Below, one piece after another: positions 37,491-50,702 of a stretch of 64,000 nucleotides of DNA. A program made the position numbers and the translations under genes. Source of the DNA: Imbricaverruca yamaguchii (lineage: Eukaryota > Arthropoda > Thecostraca > Neoverrucidae); the NCBI GenBank assembly GCA_034440575.1, contig JAOTOL010001461.1, positions 1,051,501 to 1,115,500 of the forward strand, written 5' to 3'. Under the pieces are notes generated by a model that saw nothing but the letters and a program-made list of their open reading frames with translations, ran no database searches and had not been told where the DNA came from. The stretch's first letter is position 1. Each line of letters begins with the position of its first letter.

Positions 37491-37571
37491 GTACCGCTCG
37501 ATTGCCGTCATGACGGAAATGGTCGGACGGTGCCCCTGACTACATGCTGCATCAATTTCTGCTGCGAACAG

Positions 37572-38809
<1,238 letters not shown>

Positions 38810-39340
38810 TGCATTTTTTTAAATTTATTCTTTAATTATATTCTTCTTTCATTATATTCTTCTTTCTTTATATTCTTCTTTCATTATATTCTTCTTTCAT
38901 TATATTCTTCTTTCATTATATTCTTCTTTCATTATATTCTTCTTTCATTATATTCTTCTTTCATTATATTCTTCTTTCATTATATTCTTCTTTCATTATA
39001 TTCTTCTTTCATTATATTCTTCTTTCATTATATTCTTCTTTCATTATATTCTTCTTTCATTATATTCTTCTTTCATTATATTCTTTAGTTATATTCTTGA
39101 GTTATATTCTTCTTTAATTATATTCTTCTTTAATTATTTTCTTCTTTAAATTATATTATTCTTTACTTATATTCTTCTTTAACTATATTCTTCTCTAATT
39201 ATATTCTTCTTTAATTATATTCTTCATTAATTATATTACTCTTTAATTATATTATTCTTTAATTATATTCTTCTTTAGTTGTATTCTACTTTAAATTCAT
39301 TCTTTTTAATCTTATTCTTCGTTAATTGTATTCTTTTCAA
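38810..39340. repeat. 16-bp AT-rich minisatellite
   Basis: CATTATATTCTTCTTT is repeated about 14 times almost perfectly (38850-39075), then continues as diverged TTATATTCTTCTTTAA-type units to about 39340. The 104-codon frame here is a period-16 artefact. Confidence 0.94.
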
Positions 39341-39364
39341 CTTCTATGCTTTTAGCCATTTCAC

Positions 39365-40159
39365 TTAGGGTCACTTCTCTATCATTTTTGTGAATAACAT
39401 TCAGGTAGGGGTTAAGGATAAGGTGTTCAAATTTGCTGATGACTTGAGGCTGGTAGGAGTGGTTAACAGTAGTGGTCTACATAGTAATGTTCAACTAGAC
39501 AAGAAGGACATAAAAAGTGGTCCTATCATTGGCAGATGTCTTTCAACTATGAAAATGGAAGCTTATGCGGCTGGGGTCTGGTAGTGAGACTTCCAGATAT
39601 ACAATGGGAGGTAGGAAACTGAGTGGTATTAACGAGGAAAGATATTCAGGTGTGTTGGTGTAAAATGACCTAAAAGCAAAAAAAAAAGGTAATTCAGCTT
39701 CGAACCCAGCATTCAGAATGCTGGAAATCATTAATAGAAGGGTGAGGTATAAAAGCAAGGTAGTCATGAAAAACTGTACTTAGCCTACGTACAACCCCAC
39801 TTAGAATATTACGTACAGGCATGGAGCCCCCACTTAGAAAAAAAAACACAGATATACCTGAAAGAGTGCAGCGCAAAGCCATTAGAACCATCAGTGAACT
39901 AGGTAACTTATAATTGGCATTAGATAAGTAATCAGTGGAGTACAGGAGATTAAGGGGTAATATGATTGAAATGCATGTAATCATTAAATAGCTAGATCAG
40001 GTCAATGTTAATGATGCCCTTCTATTTAGACTGTCACATGGGATCATCAATTCAGGTTAGACAAATCAAGGTATAGAACAGCTAAACAACAGGTCACTGT
40101 CAAAACATTATTGATCAGTGGCAAGGCTGCCTGCTGATGCTATGGAGTCCCTCAGTTAG
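39365..40159 (+). pseudogene. decayed LINE reverse transcriptase fragment (CR1/L2-like)
   Basis: Frameshifted plus-strand remnant of the C-terminal half of a non-LTR reverse transcriptase. Collinear motifs are LGSLLY near 39365; the catalytic-type KFADDLRLVG with FADD at 39432-39443; YTMGGRKLSGINEE near 39598; RYKSKVVM near 39750; LEYYVQAWSPHLEK near 39800; RRLRGNMIE at about 39944-39970; and RLPADAMESLS followed by a stop at 40124-40159. This order and wording are typical of CR1/L2-clade LINE proteins. At least three in-frame stops and several frameshifts make it dead. The 5' part is absent, as is usual for LINE insertions. A 16-bp AT array lies immediately upstream. The clade call is from memory of the family. 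Confidence 0.88.
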
Positions 40160-40847
40160 TTAATTTTAAAATATAATTAATCATTTTTTTTGTGCAACAT
40201 GTGGATTAGTTCTAAGTTGTAGTGGATTGGCTTATACTTATGCTAAGGGGGGCACACTGTACATTGAAATTACACTGAAAATTATTGATAGGGCACTCAA
40301 GCCACATGTGGTAAGTACGATGGAGCTTAATAGGGTTGGGTAGGTAGGTAGATAGGCATTAATGGTTATGCTGGATGTTGGTGAATGGAGTTTTGGGGTA
40401 TTAGGGATGTGGTATTGGCTGGGGTGATGAGCGCCTTTTCTCCAGGGTTATGGTAACATTACATTACATACATGGTTATAACCAATAATTTCCCTTATAG
40501 GTGCTAATTCCTAATTATTGAATGTTTTTAGCTGCTTCGTATAGGGGGGGGGTAAAAGCAGGAAGTGGCATTGAGAAAACAAATTGGTGACATTGGGAAC
40601 TAGGAGTAAAAAAGAAGATAGTCCTGGTTAAGCGTCATTTCCAACTTAAATCTGGGAATCATAGTATAATGATGAGGCTCCTGTCATCAGGCTACCTTTG
40701 GGGGTGGGCATACACACAAGTATTGCATGGGTACATTCTGTAACTAGTTCACGTAAGCTCTTCGTGCATATAAGTACCATTTGTGTCCTGTTGGGCATGA
40801 CCATCCCACTTTTCAGCATATTTTTAGATCAACACTATGTGGTTGCA
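40160..40847. other. sequence downstream of the LINE remnant
   Basis: AT-rich, possibly including LINE 3' untranslated sequence at the start. No poly-A or 3' repeat end was fixed. Small GGTAGGTAGG repeats occur near 40340. Confidence 0.4.
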
Positions 40848-41074
40848 TTAACCCGCGCCGCCGTCTCGAGGGGGTCATTGACAACCCCCCCCCCATAATG
40901 TTTTCCGCGGATAGTGAAAGAACGATGCGTGGCAGCGCGCCGAAATTTTGCATGACTTTTCCCACATCAATTTGGCATGTTGTGTCAAAATTTTTAAGTC
41001 CGGTCATCTAGGGTCAACGAGATAAATAAGGGCAAGTGAGGTTACCTCCAAAAAGTTGAACTAGTCGTCACGCT

Positions 41075-41928
41075 TTAGCACGCGCCCTGGAGGGCCTCTG
41101 AAAATTACACGCACTGGAGGGGGCGGGTTCCGCCCACTAAGATCTCGGCTCCCATTAAGGCTAGAGCATTGAGTTGGTTGGTTATTTGGGCTTAGGGGCG
41201 CATCGACTGCTTCCGTCATGCAGCGCCCATTTAATGATGGTTTGGACATTGCTAATGATGCAATACAGCTGCCAGATCCGCCATTTGACCTCAGGTCACC
41301 CATATAGGAACACTTTATCAAGTCATTACCTGCTTCAGTTACCGGAACCGGGCTGTCAACCCGACTGCTCCGTCAGGCGGCTCGACACAATCGTCTTCGC
41401 GAAGAAAGGAGTGAAATACATGAATACAGCATGGAAACGCTTAGGCACACAATGGCAGACAGTAGATTCCCGGATGTGTAGGGAGTAGCATGGAAAGTGA
41501 CATCATTCGCATGACAGTCATTTGCATTTATGACAACATTTTAGTTAACCAAGTTTGGTTCCATTAGCCTGTCATTAACTTGACCTGACTTGCCCTCGGC
41601 GACCTGACATGACTTTTAAATCATGTAGCATAATAATATGCATCAAACGAGTCGCTGGTGTTGTTAAGAATACATCCATTTTGCCATTATACAGGAAGCG
41701 CATCAGCGCCGATTTTTGTGGTCTGGCGCTGCGAATTTTGTAACCTTAAGGGCCCCCAAGTCGAAAAAGTGTCGGCCGATTTTCACTTTTTCTTGCCTTA
41801 AACGATGCGCCTGTCATTTCTAAGTGGGTACCCAAACAATGGCGTGTATCTGCCGGTAAAATCTGGAGTTATCTACGAAAAACCGGAGGGGTGTGCGGAT
41901 TTCGCCCCTCCCCCAGGGCGCGTGTTAA
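41075..41928 (+). mobile_element. TTAA element B4 (family B, single 3' module), nested in A4
   Basis: The element is 41079-41924 (846 bp). The left flank is TTAG (41075-41078, decayed TTAA) and the right flank TTAA (41925-41928). A1 and A3 show that the A-family sequence at this point is CGCTTTAACGGATA, so the target was TTAA. Termini are CACGCGCCCTGGAGG and CCAGGGCGCGTG. TGACCTCAGGTCA lies at 41286-41298. It lacks the duplicated 3' module of B2 and B3. The ~180-bp segment carrying the 19-nt motif is replaced by a short piece of repeat E. Confidence 0.92.
41168..41235 (+). repeat. short dispersed repeat E, copy 2, inside B4
   Basis: TTGGTTGGTTATTTGGGCTT, then GGGGCGCATCGACTG and GCAGCGCCCATT, match 9913-9976. 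In B2 and B3 this position holds unrelated family B sequence. Confidence 0.6.
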
Positions 41929-42509
41929 CGGATAAAGATATTTTAATGAAACTTTCAGCGTTTGCTTATCTTTAGGGATGCAACAAAACGTACGAGGTGA
42001 TTTTTCACTTTTTTCGCTTTTAATTACTTATCAATTTTCCACATTTGCCACTTAGTGTTTAAATTGAAAATTCTGCCTCAAGTAAGAATGTTTTATGAGG
42101 TCAAGTTCACTTCGAATAACATTTTTCGGTCTCTTCTACCCATTAAAAAAGGAAAATTAAGGAAAACTTTGAACTAAAAATTCTGGAATAAAAAAGCTGA
42201 TTTGTTGGTGACGAAAATTGTATGGCCCTGGCCGATTTCTCTTTCCTTTTCTGATTCCAAATATCTTTTTCAAGCCTCCCTCAAACTGAACCCTACCCCC
42301 AGAGCCACAAACATAGTGTAAGTCGTGAAACTCTAGGGCCCATAGTTACGTCACTTTTTGGGGAAACATGATGTGCCGTGGTGTTTGGCCCTACTCGTTG
42401 AGCACTTTCCGATGACACCTACTTAGTTTTCGTGCGACGCTTAGTTTGGAGATTAGATGGGGTGTCTATCGACCCCCCGCACCCCCGAGACGGGGTGTGA
42501 GGATCTGAC

Positions 42510-45039
42510 AGAGAAGAAATGGACCGCAATGAATGACCTAGGCCCTCACCTTTTGCACCTTCATTATTAATGTTTGATCAGTGCAAAGTAATAACCATAT
42601 GATGTTGCTGGAACTCATAGATACACATGTGCCCCCTCCATTAACTTTGTCCAACCTACCCCAATATAATCAAATGGAATATATGAACTGACGATAGCAT
42701 AAAGTGGGACGCTGTATAATCAGTGGTCGATGCAACCCAAAGCCCAAATAACCGTTTTATATCTCAGTGTATCCAAAATCGTCAGAAATTGTACGCATGA
42801 TAATTGAAATCCTGCTATACTATTAGAAAAAGGTGAGAACATTTCGAATACATTTAACAGGGTGTCTATAAATCATATACATTCTTGATTCATGCTCTAA
42901 CTCCATGCATTCCCATTCAGACCAGGTAGCTATGTCCCCTCCACCCCTGCGTTAAAAAATACACTGGCTCTGGATGAGTTCGATTCTGAGATGTTTATTT
43001 CCTCCTAACATTATTATGTTAGTCTCCTTCAATCATATTAGTGCGTAACTATCCATATATTGCATTGGCATAGCAGCGGGAGGACCAGATTGGCATTGCA
43101 GAGCTACTTTGTAACATTTGGCATGATGCGTGCATGTAAAGAACGAACATGAGTGGACATCCTTTTCTGGACATGCCAAGCGCTGGGTACTAATATCATA
43201 GCACTGAGCAAAGCACCCCTAAATTAAAATAACTAACTAACCTAACATACAAAGCAAACTATGTGTCATCTTGCAGCTGTTACATCTACGATGTATTATC
43301 ATGTTGATTGATTGTACCATATGCAAAACTAACTTAGCCCAGCATAACCTAGCCCAGATTAACTTAACCCAAAATATCCCGCCAAAATATGCAGCCAAAA
43401 TATGCAGCCAAAATTGTTCAAGGTGCTCTAAGTAATAAGCGTAAGGAAATAAGTAAAATACGTAATAAATGTAAGCATGGAACTTTAAGTACCTTCAGCT
43501 GCACAAAATAAAATAGACAAGTGTTGCAACGGGGTGCGGGCAACACCATCATCTTATCGACTGTTGGTGATTTTCCTAGCATCTTTCCATTCAACAATCT
43601 GCATGGGAAAGTCTTGGTGTATAGTAATAAAATTGGCATAGCACTGTTCTAAATTACTTTGCAACCAGGGGTGTTGTTTTGCCTACTTTTAAGGATGAAC
43701 GTGTCCTCTCAATGTTCTTTGCCCCATGATAATTTAATATTGTAGCATGGGACCCTATAGAGTATGACTCTTAATCCATTTGTGCCCTCCCAATGCCTTC
43801 AAGTATGGTGTTTTTCCCAAATAATTTTGAGAAACCAACAATCATATTTGGAACCATATGTTTCATGCACTTGTCACGTGCCAAGCTTTACGCGTGTCCT
43901 GAACTTACAAAGACTACTATTGTTAGGAGAAGTGTAGCATTGAAGCAACACCGAGCTGCACTTTTTATCATTACTGAGGTCTGAGAATTGGGTCCAGAAA
44001 TGACCAGGAAAATAAGTGAGCATTAAATTTGGAGGGATCAGCAATGATTTATCTTAAACTGGCCTGTGACCAGGTGGTCAGCCAATTTCTAGGTGGTCAG
44101 TTTGGCAGTAGGTTACCAAACTGATGATCTTAACATGCTTAATGTTGATTTTTCCCCTACGATTTCATAAAATGCAAAGTGATACCTGAATGGCGCGAGA
44201 CCCCCTCGAGGTCCAAGGTTCAAGCTCCACCCCAGTTCATTGAACATCCACAACATCAGTGCGACAACACATCATCGATGCATTAAGCACATGCATATAC
44301 AACACGGACTCCCTGCTCCCGTCGGAATCACTAGCATGGTCAGTATTTGTTCCATGAATGGAAATTAAGACATAACTAATGAGGACATAAGTATTATTAG
44401 CTCGGGTAAAAGCGTAATTCCTTATCTCCCCGAGCATAAGTGCTTCATAATTGGTGCATTGAAAATTAGTTTCATAGAAGGGTGTTCATAATATGGGTGG
44501 GCCCACACTGTTGCGCCTTTTCACACCTTCATACATCTGTGAATGCCAGTACGGAAAAATATGTGCAAAATTTGGGGACAGAAGAAAGTCTAGCAACAGT
44601 CCTGACCAGCTACGCCGAACACACAGCATCCCGCATTATTTGTATTGACCGGCGCCACCCCGGTGCAAGACGACGCGACTAGTACCGCTGGAACGGCCGT
44701 CATCACAGCAATTGCTGGGCCGTCTTTTCTCGCTGGTTCGACCGTGGCCACTGATGCAGCTGTGGCCATGCCATTGGGACGGATGCTTCTGCTTGAATTG
44801 TCGTCACCGCTGGAACTTCCGTCACCGCTAGAACAGCTATTGTCGCTGAGCTGCGACCAGATGGACGGCCGCCACTGCTTAGGTGACGGTAGCTGTTGGA
44901 CGGCCGTACCTACTGAGATTGAGTTATTTTGTCCTTTAAAAAAAGTGTCGCAACAGTTGACAGCACTTTTTAGGATGGATGTTCATCATAACGCAAGCGT
45001 TCAGATGATTTTCGCCTATTTTGGTCCTCCGCATTAATC
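42510..45039. other. unique AT-rich sequence, nothing recognised
   Basis: No element ends or coding recognised. A tandem AAAATATGCAGCC pair near 43386-43411 and TTAACCCA/CTAGCCCA strings near 43335-43370 are the only local structures. Confidence 0.5.
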
Positions 45040-46990
45040 GCTTCCCCTCCTTTCGGCACACATCTCTGACACTGGCTCTGTTCACCCTCATGGCCCTCCC
45101 TGACTTTTAATGGACGTTCGCAGTCATCGTCCTCGGCAATGTTTATGTATCTCAGGGATGTTTTTGTTCTGAAGCGAGCCCCCGGTATTCTTTGCACACA
45201 TAACCAGTTCTCAAGCACACGCTTATCTCTCAGGGAGCGTCGATCCCTCAGTTTCCCCTCCCAAAGCCCAAGGGTATCCCAGTCTGGTCTCTTCTGGCAC
45301 TCAAGGGCCCTATTCATACTCTAGATGTTGTCTCCATCTTGCATCTGCCATTCCTAGTTCTCGACAATCATGTTTAGGTTTGAGGGGCATCGAGCTCTCA
45401 GGCAGGCTTCACACACACACAGGCCACATGCACAACAAACATCGCCAGCTCTCGGAATTCCTATTAGCCCGTAAGTGGCTCTGTTCATTCTTCTGGGTCT
45501 CTCCCAGCCTTGTTAATCTGATATGGGCCCCTTGCTGAATCTGTTGATCTTGTTAATCCACTAGGGGCCCTGTTCAATCTGAGGAGAATCCCAGTCCAAT
45601 CTCCTCTCGCGCTTAGAGGCCCTCTTAACCCTCATGATCCTTTTGCCTTCAAGGGGCCATCACAGTCCTCAATAGCCTTGTCTATCTCTCACAACAGGTG
45701 AATTGCAGCTCTGAGATTGACCCTGAGCCTTCAGGGTCCATCTCAGAGTGCGATCAAGAGCATCTCCAACAAAGCGGTCGTCCGGAGGGCCTCTCGGACT
45801 CGAATTGGGATGGGTGCAGATGCCCCTTGACCCATTGGCTAAGCTTTTTAACAGTTCAGTTTTCCTCCATGGGCTTAGAGTCCCTTGACGTAGTACCTTG
45901 AACCCTCCGCTTTTGTCCGGATAGTGTGTATGGCTGTGGAGTACCTTTATCGGCCTAAGGAACGCTGTCAGCTCTGGGTTCATTCCATCAGCGTGACCAG
46001 AAGCCGACCCAGCGGCCCAGCACGTCCCGTCAGCTTTCGGCTCGGGGGCTTTATTTCAGGCCTTAGGACATTCGATACTGGCAGAAGCTTTTTAGCAGCT
46101 TGGACCTCCCTCATCACTCCAGGATCCCATGTTCTGCTTCACCCATATGCCTGCCCCTTCTTACCGGCTTCGAAACCTTTCCGATGGATCGGGGTCCTCT
46201 CGCGGCTAGGTATCAGCTCAGGGGCCCTCCTTAGAGATCGGGGCGGAGATGGCCGAGTGGTTAAGGTGTCGGGCTATGGGTACCAAAGGTCCAGGGTTCG
46301 ACTCTAGCGCCACTCAGGACATTTCCCAATCCCGCGGCCCACCGGCGTAACAGTGTGGGCGGCGCCATTAGCCGTGAATGTGCATAAAGTGTGTCGTGAA
46401 CCAACCAATAAACTTCTTAGAGATCCAGGACCTCTTCTGTCAGACAGCAGCCTCACTTTCAACGGCTTGGGCTCCATCCATCAGTGCAGAGGCTCCTGCA
46501 CAGCTTAAACCTTATGGGTTGGCCCAGGGGCCCTTTCGGATGACACGAGGTCATCTTCGGCAACTGGAGCCCCTCCATAGCCTCATGGGTCGTCATTAAC
46601 GATCCAGGGCCTTTTCCGTGAGGCGGGATGTCCATTTTCAAGTGTTCGACCTCCCCATCAAATCATGAGACTTCCTTCGGCTTGAGCACCGCCATCAGCC
46701 CAGGGGCCCTTTAGATTGGTTCGGAGCCCCATTCGTCAGCCCGGGAGCACTTCCAACGATCGGAGACCTCTTGGTCGGCCTAGAAACCCACGTTGGCCCA
46801 GCACAGGGTTCTCATCGTCTGCCCGTGGGCACCTTCCGTTGGCCCGAGGCCATCTTCATCGCCCCGGGACAATGTGCTTGAGGCTGCATGACAGACGCAG
46901 TCGATGTTCTCCTAAACTCCAAAATCCTCTCCTTGAGCCCGGTGCCCTTTCATCGACCAGTGGCCCTTCACGGCCGAGCCCCCCTCTCTC
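45040..46990. repeat. decayed C-rich ~40-45-bp repeat field
   Basis: GGGGCCC-centred strings (AGGGGCCCT, GGGCCCTTTC, CAGCCCAGGGGCCC) recur about every 40-45 bp between CTCC/ATC-rich linkers. The pattern is clearest at 45490-45660 and 46490-46870. The repeats are old and highly diverged, and interrupted by SINE 2. The exact consensus needs alignment. Confidence 0.55.
46240..46415 (+). mobile_element. tRNA-derived SINE, copy 2, with target-site duplication
   Basis: Box A TGGCCGAGTGG is at 46250-46260 and box B GGTTCGACTCT at 46295-46305. The body matches copy 1 (CCCGCGGCCCACCGGCG, GTGTGGGCGGCG), with an AATAAAC tail. It is flanked by a perfect 10-bp direct repeat CTTAGAGATC (46230-46239 and 46416-46425), the signature of target-primed reverse transcription. 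It inserted into the C-rich repeat field. Confidence 0.93.
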
Positions 46991-46999
46991 CTCTCTCTG

Positions 47000-48041
47000 T
47001 GCTCACGCCTTGAGTATTGGGGCTTGGAGCCCACATATCCCCCAGCGACAATCAGCAATGCGACCAGGTTCCCGTTGCACAGCCAGTGCACAGCACTCAC
47101 GAAGCAGCCGGCCAGTCCCTCCGGTCGGCACAGAAGCAGCTCCAGGCGCTAACAACCACCCGACGCAGTCTATGCTCGCTGCAGAATGCCCCGCTAAAAG
47201 CACGCAGGGCGGACGTAGGTAACGTTCCGTGAATTGTATGTTTCGTGCACTCGCAGGTCAGCGAGTATCGCTGAATAGGGACCACAGCGGGGTAGACCAC
47301 TATTGGTCTGCCCCCTGGCAGAAAATACAGCGGGACAGACCAATAGTGGTATTCAAGGCCGTGGCTTGCCAGGCCTGAAGGTAGTCGATCTCGGCTGTAC
47401 ACAGTGTACAGTAATGGGTGTAATAATAGCGCACAGCAATCGGTAAATGTATGAGTATTCAGTAAGCCTCATACGATATCCGGGACGGCACCGAAGTGCC
47501 CATACGGCGTTTGCAAAAAAGTGCCGAGTGAGGGCAGGAGGCGTGAACGCTACAGACGTTAAATGCTGCCAGTTAAGCGGTGTGACAATGACGCTACTAG
47601 ATATTTCACGCTATCTTCCAGCATCTGAATGAACCTCACTTAGAAGCGAATTGTGAACGGCCCTCGTGGGTGTGAGTGCCCACCCCCGAACAAAATACAG
47701 GAAAGGGGATCACAGACACCTAGAACTTGCTGCACCACTTCCCAAATCCTGTCGAACGGTTCTTGTCGTAAGGGTATGGGTGCACACATAAATTGTCGGA
47801 CGTAACTTCTGTGTGCACCCTTACGGAACCGGTAGCTCAACAGCGGAAAAATCAAAATGATATATCTGAATGCGAGTGGGGCAAACAAGAAAATACGATT
47901 AAGGCCGTTTTCTCTCCGGATAGTTAATTCTCTCTTTCTCAGATCCTATCGAATTTTTTAACTCCTTGGAACAGAGGAGATGCGCCACCTATCCGTGCAC
48001 ACAATAGACGAAATTGGGACGGGTGGCTATACCTAAATTTC
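47000..48041. other. unique sequence containing a 15-bp hairpin
   Basis: No gene recognised. Contains the inverted repeat at 47296-47350. The remaining frames are short and unremarkable. Confidence 0.45.
47296..47350. other. perfect 15-bp inverted repeat with CCAAT boxes
   Basis: ACCACTATTGGTCTG (47296-47310) and CAGACCAATAGTGGT (47336-47350) are perfect complements. A mismatch and three further pairs (CCC/GGG) extend the stem inward. Each arm contains a CCAAT/ATTGG core. The loop is about 17-25 bases. It may be the remnant of a small palindromic element or a structured RNA stem. Confidence 0.85.
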
Positions 48042-48090
48042 ATAGGGGGGCTTATAATGCCCCCCCGAGACGGGGTGCGAAAATGTACCC
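48042..48090 (+). repeat. possible family A subterminal fragment
   Basis: CCCCCCCGAGACGGGGTGCG (about 48060-48079) matches the subterminal CCCCCCGAGACGGGGTGTGA of family A right ends. No TTAA-flanked terminus was found, so this could be chance or an old remnant. Confidence 0.35.
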
Positions 48091-48930
<840 letters not shown>

Positions 48931-49129
48931 GCGTGCATGTATCACATATTTCTCTGGATGAGAGGATGCGCACGCCTTCGCCTGTCTGTATGCCCGGCAT
49001 TTGTTGAGGGCGGGGAGGGGGTCATCATGCACTAGAGCTAACAAGCCGGGGGGCGGGGCAGCCGATCTGTTCGGCGCGGCGTCCTATACAAACGGACACG
49101 GCACCGACAAAGTTCGCCGGGCCGGTCCA

Positions 49130-49385
49130 TTTAGCCCACCCCCCCCCCAACCCCCACCAAACCCCCACCCCCCCCTGCGCGGGTCCCCACCCCCCCCCCA
49201 CAAACAACCAATGTGGCATTCTGGCCGGCCCACCCCCCACCCCAATATATTAATTAAGCGGCGGGGGGGGGGGGGGGGGGGGGCCCTTGCCCCGGCCGGG
49301 CACAACTAACACCCTCATTTTGAACCCCCCCCCCCCAATGGGGGGGAAAAAAAAAATAAAGGCCGGCCCGGGGGGCGGGGGGGGG

Positions 49386-49416
<31 letters not shown>

Positions 49417-49445
49417 CCGCCCCCCCGGGCGGGGGGCCCGCCCGA
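49130..49445. other. extreme G/C homopolymer zone
   Basis: Multiple runs of 9-25 C or G (for example near 49138, 49262, 49327, 49379-49416) with an A10 run at 49346. It is so simple that part of it may be low-quality consensus rather than real sequence. It directly precedes the first 59-bp unit. Confidence 0.8.
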
Positions 49446-50702
49446 CGAGGTCGGTGGGCTACCCCGCACAAGGGTGCCGGCCACCTCCCCGGGGCTGCCC
49501 TCCCGGGGAGGTGTGGGCTACCCCCGCACAAGGGTGCCGGCCACCTCCCGGGGCTGCCCTCCCGGGGGAGGTGTGGGCTACCCCCGCACAAGGGTGCCGG
49601 CCACCTCCCGGGGCTGCCCTCCCGGGGAGGTGGGCTACCCCCGCACAAGGGTGCCGGCCACCTCCCGGGGCTGCCCTCCCCGGGGAGGTGTGGGCTACCC
49701 CCGCACAAGGGTGCCGGCCACCTCCCGGGGCTGCCCTCCCGGGGAGGTGTGGGCTACCCCCGCACAAGGGTGCCGGCCACCTCCCGGGGCTGCCCTCCCG
49801 GGGAGGTGTGGGCTACCCCGCACAAGGGTGCCGGCCACCTCCCGGGGCTGCCCTCCCGGGGAGGTGTGGGCTACCCCCGCACAAGGGTGCCGGCCACCTC
49901 CCGCGGCTGTCCTCCCGGGGAGGTGTGGGCTACCCCCGCACAAGGGTGCCGGCCACCTCCCGGGGCTGCCCTCCCGGGGAGGTGTGGGCTACCCCCGCAC
50001 AAGGGTGCCGGCCACCTCCCGGGGCTGCCCTCCCGGGGAGGTGTGGGCTACCCCCGCACAAGGGTGCCGGCCACCTCCCGGGGCTGCCCTCCCGGGGAGG
50101 TGTGGGCTACCCCCGCACAAGGGTGCCGGCCACCTCCCGGGGCTGCCCTCCCGGGGAGGTGTGGGCTACCCCGCACAAGGGTGCCGGCCACCTCCCGGGG
50201 CTGCCCTCCCGGGGAGGTGTGGGCTACCCCCGCACAAGGGTGCCGGCCACCTCCCGGGGCTGCCCTCCCGGGGACGTGTGGGCTACCCCCGCACAAGGGT
50301 GCCGGCCACCTCCCGGGGCTGCCCTCCCGGGGAGGTGTGGGCTATCCCCGCACAAGGGTGCCGGCCACCTCCCGGGGCTGCCCTCCCGGGGGAGGTGTGG
50401 GCTACCCCCGCACAAGGGTGCCGGCCACCTCCCGGGGCTGTCCTTCCGGGGAGATGTGGGCTACCCCCGCACAAGGGTGCCGGCCACCTCCCGGGGCTGC
50501 CCTCCCGGGGAGGTGTGGGCTACTCCCGCACAAGGGTGCCGGCCACCTCCCGGGGCTGCCCTCCCGGGAAGGTGTGGGCTACCCCCGCACAAGGGTGCCG
50601 GCCACCTCCCGGGGCTGTCCTCTCGGGGAGGTGTGGGCTATCCCCGCACAAGGGTGCCGGCCACCTCCCGGGGCTGTCCTCCCGGGGAGGTGTGGGCTAC
50701 TC
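49446..50702. repeat. 59-bp GC-rich minisatellite with built-in hairpins
   Basis: About 21 copies of a 59-bp unit containing CACCTCCCGGGGCTGCCCTC, CCGGGGAGGTGTGGGCTACC and CCGCACAAGGGTGCCGG. CACCTCCCGGGG and CCCGGGGAGGTG form a near-perfect inverted repeat, and GTGTGGG/CCCGCAC a second shorter one. Central copies are almost identical; the last few units carry more changes. All frames are open on the plus strand (443-488 codons) because the unit has no stop in any phase; this is not coding evidence. Confidence 0.96.

Larger units (their letters stand above)
40848..42509 (+). mobile_element. TTAA element A4 (family A), interrupted by B4
   Basis: The left TTAA is 40848-40851. The left terminus CCCGCGCCGCCGTCTCG is the closest to the family's right terminus. 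The first part is 40852-41074 and the second part 41929-42509, resuming ACGGATAAAGATATTTTAAT exactly where A1-A3 continue. The shared motif is decayed at 41026-41044. The right end stops at GAGGATCTGAC (about 42509) without the GACGGCGCGGG terminus, so it is truncated or overwritten. Confidence 0.85.

Noticed and set aside
43335..43372. Telomere-like TTAACCC/CTAGCCC strings
   Set aside because: Only a few irregular copies with mixed spacing and no consistent TTAGGG-type unit.
44190..44232. Box-B-like AAGGTTCAAGCTCC following GACCCCCTCGAGGTCC
   Set aside because: No matching box A upstream and no relation to the SINE family. Probably chance or an unrecognisable remnant.
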